A DNA stretch of 10,732 nt from Paracoccaceae bacterium (lineage in GTDB: Bacteria; Pseudomonadota; Alphaproteobacteria; Rhodobacterales; Rhodobacteraceae). The stretch covers positions 1 through 10,732 of the forward strand of contig DAOUPC010000071.1 in assembly GCA_030626365.1 (NCBI GenBank). Direction: 5' to 3'. This document shows, one piece after another, positions 5,212-10,732 of this stretch. How positions within the stretch are numbered: the first letter of the stretch is position 1; every line of letters begins with the position of its first letter. The notes below the pieces were generated by a model. That model saw only the letters and a list, made by a program, of their open reading frames with translations. It was not told the DNA's origin and did no database searches. The translations under genes and the position numbers were made by a program.

Positions 5212-7140
5212 ATGTCTGACAGGCCAAATACGCCGCTTTTGGATCAGGTCACCCGACCTGCCGATCTAAAGCAACTTTCAGACACGCAGTTGATTCAACT
5301 GGCCGGGGAACTGCGCGCTGAAACCGTGTCTGCCGTATCGGTTACGGGGGGGCATCTGGGGGCTGGTCTTGGGGTGATTGAACTGACCGTGGCACTGCAT
5401 GCGGTGTTTGACGCGCCACGGGACAAGATCATCTGGGATGTCAGCCATCAGTGTTACCCGCACAAGATCCTGACCGAACGCCGGGACCGGATTCGCACAT
5501 TGCGGACAAAGGGCGGGTTAAGCGGTTTTACCAAGCGCAGTGAATCGCCCTATGACCCGTTCGGGGCCGCGCATTCTTCGACTTCGATCAGTGCCGCACT
5601 TGGCTTTGCCGTGGCCCGCGATCTGGGCGGCGTGACACAAGAGGGGCTGGGCGATGCGATTGCCGTTATCGGCGACGGATCGATGAGCGCAGGCATGGCC
5701 TTTGAGGCAATGAACAACGCGGGCCATCTGAAAAAGCGGATGATCGTCATCCTGAACGACAACGAGATGAGCATCGCGCCCCCCGTGGGTGCATTGTCGT
5801 CCTATCTGTCACGGCTTTATGCGGAAGAGCCGTTTCAGGAACTAAAGGCGGCGGCCAAGGGGGCCGTGTCGCTGTTGCCCGAACCATTTCGTCAGGGGGC
5901 GAAACGGGCCAAAGAGATGCTAAAGGGCATGGCCGTGGGTGGAACGCTGTTCGAGGCGCTTGGGTTTTCCTATGTCGGGCCGATTGACGGGCATGACCTG
6001 AACCAGTTGCTGCCGGTGCTGCGCACGGTCAAGGCCCGCGCGACGGGGCCGATCCTGATCCATGTTCTGACCAAAAAGGGCAAAGGGTTCGCCCCGGCCG
6101 AGGCCGCCCGAGATCGCGGCCATGCCACCGCCAAATTCGACGTGGTGACCGGCGAGCAGAAAAAGACGCCGTCGAATGCGCCCAGCTATACCAACGTGTT
6201 CGGGGATGCTTTGGTCAGGCTGGCGGGCGAGGACGACAAGATTTGCGCAGTAACGGCGGCGATGCCGGATGGAACGGGCCTGAACTTGTTTAACGAACGC
6301 TATCCTTCGCGGTGTTTCGATGTGGGCATTGCCGAACAGCACGGGGTGACCTTTGCGGCAGCACTGGCGGCGGGCGGGATGAAACCGTTTTGCACGATGT
6401 ATTCGACGTTCCTGCAACGGGGCTATGATCAGGTGGTGCATGACGTGGCCATCCAACGCCTGCCGGTGCGCTTTGCCATCGACCGGGCCGGGTTGGTGGG
6501 CGCGGATGGTGCGACCCATGCGGGCAGTTTCGACATTGCCTTTCTGGCCAACCTGCCGGGCATGGTGGTGATGGCCGCCGCAGACGAGGCAGAGTTGGTG
6601 CATATGGTTGCCACCGCCGCCGCGCATGATGGCGGGCCAATCGCCTTTCGCTATCCGCGCGGCGAAGGTGAGGGCGTGGATATTCCCGAACACGGCGAGG
6701 TGTTGGAGATTGGCAAGGGGCGGATAATTCAGCCCGGTGCGCGCGTGGCGATCCTGTCCTTTGGCACCCGCCTGGGCGAGGTGCGCAAGGCCGCCGAGGC
6801 GCTGGGTGCGCGCGGCATCAGGCCAACCATCGCGGATGCCCGTTTTGCCAAGCCGCTGGACCGGGATATGATCCTTGAACTGGCAGCAGCACACGAGGCC
6901 CTGATCACCATTGAAGAGGGTGCAATAGGTGGATTTGGCAGCCATGTGGCCCAGCTTTTGGCCGACGAGGGCGTGTTTGACGACGGGCTGAAATTCCGCT
7001 CGATGGTATTGCCGGATACGTTCATCGATCAGGCCAGCCCGGCGGACATGTACACGGTTGCCGCAATGAATGCCGCCCAGATCGAGACAAAGGTTCTTGA
7101 GGTGCTGGGCGTGGCAAGGATTGGCGAAAAGCGCGCCTGA
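5212..7140 (+). CDS. dxs: 1-deoxy-D-xylulose-5-phosphate synthase
   Basis: DXS condenses pyruvate and glyceraldehyde 3-phosphate with loss of CO2, using thiamine diphosphate and Mg2+. It is the first committed step of the methylerythritol phosphate route and also feeds thiamine and pyridoxal synthesis. The product is 642 residues, a normal length. The N-terminal thiamine domain has SVTGGHLG (H48), WDVSHQCYPHK (75-85), GDGSMSAGMAFEAMN (154-168) and LNDNEMSI (181-188), the metal and cofactor motif. The pyrimidine domain has FDVGIAEQH with catalytic E375. The C-terminal transketolase domain begins near 505 (VAILSFGTR). It is the last gene of the plus-strand block; no clear terminator follows, only the paired palindromes at 7156-7200, which could partly serve that role. 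Confidence 0.97.
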   Translation: MSDRPNTPLLDQVTRPADLKQLSDTQLIQLAGELRAETVSAVSVTGGHLGAGLGVIELTVALHAVFDAPRDKIIWDVSHQCYPHKILTERRDRIRTLRTKGGLSGFTKRSESPYDPFGAAHSSTSISAALGFAVARDLGGVTQEGLGDAIAVIGDGSMSAGMAFEAMNNAGHLKKRMIVILNDNEMSIAPPVGALSSYLSRLYAEEPFQELKAAAKGAVSLLPEPFRQGAKRAKEMLKGMAVGGTLFEALGFSYVGPIDGHDLNQLLPVLRTVKARATGPILIHVLTKKGKGFAPAEAARDRGHATAKFDVVTGEQKKTPSNAPSYTNVFGDALVRLAGEDDKICAVTAAMPDGTGLNLFNERYPSRCFDVGIAEQHGVTFAAALAAGGMKPFCTMYSTFLQRGYDQVVHDVAIQRLPVRFAIDRAGLVGADGATHAGSFDIAFLANLPGMVVMAAADEAELVHMVATAAAHDGGPIAFRYPRGEGEGVDIPEHGEVLEIGKGRIIQPGARVAILSFGTRLGEVRKAAEALGARGIRPTIADARFAKPLDRDMILELAAAHEALITIEEGAIGGFGSHVAQLLADEGVFDDGLKFRSMVLPDTFIDQASPADMYTVAAMNAAQIETKVLEVLGVARIGEKRA

Positions 7141-7149
7141 CCCCAGTGG

Positions 7150-7177
7150 ATGACATTTGCCAAAAACTGTGTTTAAA
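7150..7177 (+). promoter_or_regulatory. Candidate promoter of the aldolase/dehydrogenase gene
   Basis: ATGACA (7150-7155, 5 of 6 to TTGACA) and TTTAAA (7172-7177, 4 of 6 to TATAAT) are 16 bases apart. The first TTTGCCAAA palindrome fills the spacer and the second lies just downstream of the expected start, an arrangement that suits a repressor. The match is modest. Confidence 0.35.
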
Positions 7178-7200
7178 CAACACCAAAGAAGTTTGGCAAA
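7156..7200 (+). promoter_or_regulatory. Paired palindromes TTTGCCAAA/TTTGGCAAA, likely operator
   Basis: TTTGCCAAA (7156-7164) and TTTGGCAAA (7192-7200) are each a TTTG-S-CAAA palindrome and are exact reverse complements of each other; their centres are 36 bases apart. Between them GTGTT (7169-7173) and AACAC (7179-7183) form a smaller inverted repeat around GTTTAAAC. The right copy runs into the AAAGGGG ribosome-binding site of the next gene (7198-7204). It could be a double operator or an RNA stem-loop that hides the ribosome site or ends dxs transcription. No regulator gene is visible nearby. Confidence 0.55.
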
Positions 7201-7212
7201 GGGGTTTGACAC

Positions 7213-9279
7213 ATGGTTCTCAACAGATGGGATGACGCAGAGGCGCATGAATTCACCGCAGCTGCCGGGGATGACCCGGCGAACCGGGATCTGGCCTTGC
7301 GTGTCTATACCTCGCGTCTGATCGGATCAGACCTGAATCTGGTTCTGCATGGCGGTGGCAACACATCATGCAAGGTGCGCCGACGTGACATTCTGGGGCA
7401 AGAGATCGACGTGTTGCATGTCAAGGGATCGGGTTGGGATCTGGGGGTGATCGAACCAGCCGGCCTGCCCGGTGTCCGCCTGGAATCACTGTCCATGCTG
7501 CGCGATCTGGATGCGCTGACGGACGAAGATATGGTGAACCTGCAACGCGCCGCCCTGCTGGACAGCACATCACCCAACCCATCGGTTGAAACCCTGCTGC
7601 ACGCCTTTCTGCCGCACAGGTTCATTGACCACACGCATGCCTCGGCCATGCTGGCGCTGGCCGACCTGCCGGATGCGCAAAGCATCGTCAAAGAGATATT
7701 CGGCGACCGGATCGTTTGTGTGCCTTTCATCATGCCGGGGTTTGAACTGGCCAAGGTGGCGGCTGAAATCTATGATGCGAACCCCGACGTTGAGGGGCTT
7801 TTGCTGATCAACCATGGCCATTTTGCCTTTGGCGACAGCGCAAAGGAAAGCTATGATCGGCTGATCGAACACACCAATCTGGTCGAGGCCTGGTTGCAGC
7901 AAAAAAGCGGCACGGTGCCTGGCGCCGCAACGGGACACAGCCAGGAAATGTCCGACCGGGCGGCGGCCATTCTGCCGATGCTGCGCGGGATCATTGGCGA
8001 ACGCGCGGCAGCCTTTACCGGCAATGTTGATCAGGCGATGCCAGTGATGAGCCTGCGAAATGGCGATAATGTTCAGGGATTCATGGCACGCGATGACCTG
8101 CCTGTCCTGTCGCGCCGTGGCGTCGCCACCCCCGATCACGTGATCCGCACCAAGAACTATCCGCTGTATCTGACGGCCAAAATCCTTGCTGGCGGTCAAC
8201 AGGCCGTGGCCCAGGCTGTTGATGACTATATGGCCGAATACACAACCTATTTTGAGGCCAACAATATCCGCTTTGGCGGGGCCAAGACGCTGTTGATGCC
8301 CACCCCCAATCTGGCCTGGATCGAAGGGGTCGGTGTGGTTGGTATCTCGGCCAGTGCCAAGGCGGCCAATGCGGCCAGCGATCTGGCGGCGCAGAACATG
8401 AACGTGATGACCAACGCACAAGCCTGCGGCGGCTTTTTCCCGGTAAGCGAGGAAAAGCTGTTTGATATGGAATACTGGTCGCTGGAGCAGGCCAAACTGG
8501 GCAAGGGAAAACCACCCGCCATGCAGGGCCGTGTGGTGATGATAACAGGCGGGGCCGGGGCCATCGGTCTGGCAACCGCACAGGAATTTGCCGCCCTTGG
8601 GGCTGATATATTTCTTGTTGATCTTGATCAGGGGGCACTGGACGGGGCGCTTGCCAAACTTGGCGGATTTCACCGTGGCATTGCCATGGATATCACGGCC
8701 CAGGGCGCTGCGGCGACCGCAATGAATGCCTGTATCCAGGCCTTTGGTGGGCTGGATATACTGGTATCCAATGCCGGGGCCGCCTGGACCGGCGAGATGA
8801 CGGATTTACCCGATGAGACCCTGCGCAAAAGTTTTGAGCTGAATTTCTTTTCCCATCAGGCCTTTGCCACCACTGCCGCACGGCTGTTCGAAACCCAGGC
8901 ACGCGGCGGGCAAATTCTGTTCAATGTGTCAAAGCAGGCAGTCAATCCCGGCAAGGGGTTTGGGGCCTACGGGATACCCAAGGCCGCCACTTTTTTCCTG
9001 CTGCGTCAACTGGCGCTGGAACTGGGGGCAAAGGGCGTGCGGGTCAATGGTGTCAACGCGGACCGCATCCGCTCTGGCCTGCTTGATGACGGGTTCATCA
9101 GCGCCCGGGCCGAGGCGCGCGGCGTAAGCGAGGCAACCTATATGGCCGGCAACCTGTTGGCCCGCGAGGTAGAGGCGCACCATGTGGCCAAAGCCTTTAG
9201 CGCCCTTGCCCAGTCAGAGCGCACAACAGCCCACGTATTGACGGTGGATGGTGGCAATATCGAGGCTGCGTTGCGCTAA
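7213..9279 (+). CDS. Bifunctional class II aldolase / short-chain dehydrogenase (RhaD-like fusion)
   Basis: The product is 688 residues with two enzymes in one chain. The class II aldolase/adducin part spans about 25-230: LHGGGNTSCK (45-54), KGSGWDL (71-77), and candidate zinc histidines in DHTHAS (H140, H142) and NHGH (H201, H203). A middle segment (about 245-430) links to a short-chain dehydrogenase (about 438-688) with cofactor loop TGGAGAIG (445-452), SNAG (519-522), and catalytic S573, Y586 and K590 (YGIPK). Relatives are annotated as rhamnulose-1-phosphate aldolase joined to a lactaldehyde dehydrogenase, giving dihydroxyacetone phosphate and an oxidised C3 product; this is family knowledge, and the substrate here is not proven. 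AAAGGGG lies 8 bases before ATG 7213. No rhamnose isomerase, kinase or transporter is visible in the window. It converges on dhaL with only 8 bases between stops. Confidence 0.85.
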   Translation: MVLNRWDDAEAHEFTAAAGDDPANRDLALRVYTSRLIGSDLNLVLHGGGNTSCKVRRRDILGQEIDVLHVKGSGWDLGVIEPAGLPGVRLESLSMLRDLDALTDEDMVNLQRAALLDSTSPNPSVETLLHAFLPHRFIDHTHASAMLALADLPDAQSIVKEIFGDRIVCVPFIMPGFELAKVAAEIYDANPDVEGLLLINHGHFAFGDSAKESYDRLIEHTNLVEAWLQQKSGTVPGAATGHSQEMSDRAAAILPMLRGIIGERAAAFTGNVDQAMPVMSLRNGDNVQGFMARDDLPVLSRRGVATPDHVIRTKNYPLYLTAKILAGGQQAVAQAVDDYMAEYTTYFEANNIRFGGAKTLLMPTPNLAWIEGVGVVGISASAKAANAASDLAAQNMNVMTNAQACGGFFPVSEEKLFDMEYWSLEQAKLGKGKPPAMQGRVVMITGGAGAIGLATAQEFAALGADIFLVDLDQGALDGALAKLGGFHRGIAMDITAQGAAATAMNACIQAFGGLDILVSNAGAAWTGEMTDLPDETLRKSFELNFFSHQAFATTAARLFETQARGGQILFNVSKQAVNPGKGFGAYGIPKAATFFLLRQLALELGAKGVRVNGVNADRIRSGLLDDGFISARAEARGVSEATYMAGNLLAREVEAHHVAKAFSALAQSERTTAHVLTVDGGNIEAALR

Positions 9280-9287
9280 CCCCGGCG

Positions 9288-9899
9288 TTATCCGAATGCC
9301 TTGGCGAACTCTTGCACGATCATTGCCGCCGAAACCGCGCCTGGGTCTTTATGGCCCCGGCTGCGTTCCCCCAGCCTGGCGGCACGTCCAAGGGATGCGA
9401 TCATCGCGCATGTTGCGTCGGCCCCGGCTTGTGCGGCCGCTGCAATTTCCGGCCAACCCTGCCCCGCCGTGGCGGCATCAGCCGCCGGGGACCAGGCATC
9501 AAACATTGTCTTTTGCCCAACGGTGGCCTTGCCACGATGGGTAATCCCATCGGCCATGGCAACAATCAGCGCCTTGCCCTGATTGCGATCCATCGTTTTA
9601 TGCGGACCGCCCGCCTTGCCCGCCCGCATCAATGCCGTTGCATAAAGCGGCCCCGAAGATGCGCCAACCGCATTCAGGAACCCCTTGGCCGCCGCATTGA
9701 AAAGCTCCTGAAACGTGCCGTCCGGCATATCCTGCACAGACAGTGACGCGGCGTTCATCCCCTGTTCCATTGCAATACCGTGATCGGCGTCACCAATCAG
9801 GCCATCCAGTTCGCAAAGGGTATCCCGTTCGGCTGACATGCGCCCGGACAGGGCATCGAACAGGGCGGCAAGATCTTTGGTTGTAAATTCAGTTTCCAT
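9288..9899 (-). CDS. dhaL: Dihydroxyacetone kinase subunit DhaL-like (nucleotide-binding)
   Basis: The product is 203 residues, the usual size for DhaL. The Mg2+-nucleotide motif is LDGLIGDADHG at 31-41 (D32, D37, D39); GASSGPLY at 79-86 and ERSRGHKDPGA at 178-188 complete the all-helical nucleotide barrel. DhaL carries the phosphoryl donor nucleotide that phosphorylates the sugar held by DhaK. An in-frame ATG at 9929 would add 10 residues inside dhaK, but the ATG at 9899 overlaps the dhaK stop as TGATG and has AGGTGA upstream, so it is preferred. No dhaM follows on this strand (the convergent fusion gene is directly next), so whether the donor is ATP or a PTS-charged ADP cannot be judged from here. 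Some relatives of the pair act on erythrulose or other short ketoses. Confidence 0.92.
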   Translation of the reverse strand: METEFTTKDLAALFDALSGRMSAERDTLCELDGLIGDADHGIAMEQGMNAASLSVQDMPDGTFQELFNAAAKGFLNAVGASSGPLYATALMRAGKAGGPHKTMDRNQGKALIVAMADGITHRGKATVGQKTMFDAWSPAADAATAGQGWPEIAAAAQAGADATCAMIASLGRAARLGERSRGHKDPGAVSAAMIVQEFAKAFG

Positions 9900-10732
9900 C
9901 AGGTCACCTGAAACATTGCGCAGTCGCACGGGTGGTCGATCATTTTTTCCAATTCCTCATCCAGATGCATGATTGTTATCGATGCCCCTGCCATTTCCAA
10001 TGAAGTGCAATAAGGCCCGACCAACGACTTGTGTACGACAAGCCCGGCCTCTGACAGGCGCTCAGCCACGCGGGCATAAAGGATGTAAAGTTCCATAAGG
10101 GGTGTTGACCCCATCGAGTTGACCAGAACCGCAACACGCGCCCCCGGCGCGGCATTCATTTCGGCAAGGATCGCATCCATGATTTCATCCGTGACCTCGT
10201 TCGCCGGGCGCAGTGGGCCACGGCGCACCCCCGGTTCCCCGTGGATACCCATACCGATTTCCATTTCGCCCTGCGGCAGATCAAAATTCAGGCGTCGGGT
10301 CTGTGGCAGCGAACAGGCCGACAGGGCGACCCCCATGGTAAACGTGCGGGCGTTGGCATGGCGGGCGACCCGCTCAACCTCGTCCAGGGACAGCATCATG
10401 TCAGCAGCGGCCCCCGCGGCCTTGAAGATAAACACATTGCCGGCCACACCGCGACGCTTTTCGATTTCGTCCACCGGCGCAGAGGCAATATCGTCGGTGG
10501 TCAGAACGGTCCGCGCCTCGATTGATTCCATCTCAAGCATCTCGCTTGCCATGTCGAAATTCATCACGTCGCCCGCATAGTTCCCGTAAAGGAACAGCAC
10601 CCCGGCCCCACCATCAGCGGCAATTGCGGCGTCCATCGCAGGCTGCGGCGGAGGCGAGGCAAAGACATTGCCCACCGCGGCCGCATCAGCCAGTCCCTTA
10701 CCAACAAAACCAAGAAACGTCGGTTCATGCCC
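9899..10732 (-). CDS. dhaK: Dihydroxyacetone kinase subunit DhaK-like (substrate-binding), 5' end beyond window
   Basis: 277 residues are visible; roughly the first 50-55 lie past the right edge, judging from E. coli DhaK. The first residues seen are GHEPTFLGFVGKGLADAA, including the substrate histidine of the GHEP motif. NYAGDVMNF (visible residues 51-59) holds the conserved Asp that acts as base, and GMGIHGEPG (161-168) holds the histidine that binds the ketone covalently as a hemiaminal. These three residues are intact, so a working kinase of dihydroxyacetone or a similar short ketose is expected. The stop overlaps the dhaL start by one base, so the two subunits are co-translated. The segment VLVNSMGSTPLMELYILY is normal for the family. 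Exact substrate is not determined by sequence alone. Confidence 0.93.
   Translation of the reverse strand, partial: GHEPTFLGFVGKGLADAAAVGNVFASPPPQPAMDAAIAADGGAGVLFLYGNYAGDVMNFDMASEMLEMESIEARTVLTTDDIASAPVDEIEKRRGVAGNVFIFKAAGAAADMMLSLDEVERVARHANARTFTMGVALSACSLPQTRRLNFDLPQGEMEIGMGIHGEPGVRRGPLRPANEVTDEIMDAILAEMNAAPGARVAVLVNSMGSTPLMELYILYARVAERLSEAGLVVHKSLVGPYCTSLEMAGASITIMHLDEELEKMIDHPCDCAMFQVT

Noticed and set aside
5920..7248. Long minus-strand open frame of 442 codons opposite dxs
   Set aside because: It is the shadow of the GC-rich dxs frame: histidine- and arginine-rich, with no recognisable domain, while dxs is unmistakable.
7570..8673. Minus-strand open frame of 367 codons opposite the aldolase/dehydrogenase gene
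   Set aside because: It is antisense to intact catalytic motifs on the plus strand and has no recognisable motif of its own.

Overview
The window looks like chromosomal DNA of a Rhodobacteraceae (Roseobacter-group) alphaproteobacterium. The basis is the GC-rich coding style, close agreement of the MarR/response-regulator pair with PetP/PetR of Rhodobacter, the xseB-ispA-dxs gene order, and an intergenic motif that I recognise as common in this family. This is recognition from memory; no database search was run.

Layout. (1) Positions 1-320 hold a decayed remnant of a mandelate racemase/muconate lactonizing enzyme (enolase superfamily) gene, split over two frames. About 265 bases with no recognisable gene follow, ending in an AT-rich patch beside a minus-strand tRNA-Leu(UAA) at 586-672. 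(2) Positions 802-1714 hold ilvE (branched-chain aminotransferase) on the minus strand, with its own Shine-Dalgarno sequence and a strong terminator hairpin. (3) Divergent from ilvE, positions 1818-7140 form one tightly packed plus-strand block: petP (MarR type), petR (OmpR-type response regulator), a histone-deacetylase-like zinc hydrolase, xseB, ispA and dxs. Four of these junctions are overlaps or very short gaps, so the block is probably one operon with a good sigma70-type promoter before petP. (4) After a 72-base spacer with two matched TTTGSCAAA palindromes comes a 688-residue fusion of a class II aldolase and a short-chain dehydrogenase (7213-9279). (5) Meeting it head-on, only 8 bases away, are dhaL and the 5'-truncated dhaK on the minus strand, a two-subunit DAK-family kinase that runs off the right edge.

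How the genes fit together: ispA and dxs supply the first and the farnesyl-forming steps of isoprenoid synthesis (quinones, carotenoids, undecaprenol). petPR are regulators known from Rhodobacter capsulatus for cytochrome bc1 expression, so quinone precursors and respiratory or photosynthetic control may be co-expressed, though this is inference. The right end is carbohydrate catabolism: the aldolase/dehydrogenase fusion probably splits a phosphorylated ketose into dihydroxyacetone phosphate and an aldehyde that it then oxidises, and DhaKL phosphorylates dihydroxyacetone or a related short ketose.

Most of the window is ordinary core genome. I see no CRISPR array, no intact insertion sequence and no convincing new system. 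The parts most worth a second look are the paired palindromes at 7156-7200, the orphan PetPR pair at the head of an isoprenoid operon, the deacetylase-like gene coupled to xseB, the intergenic motif at 3115-3147, and the gene remnant next to the tRNA.
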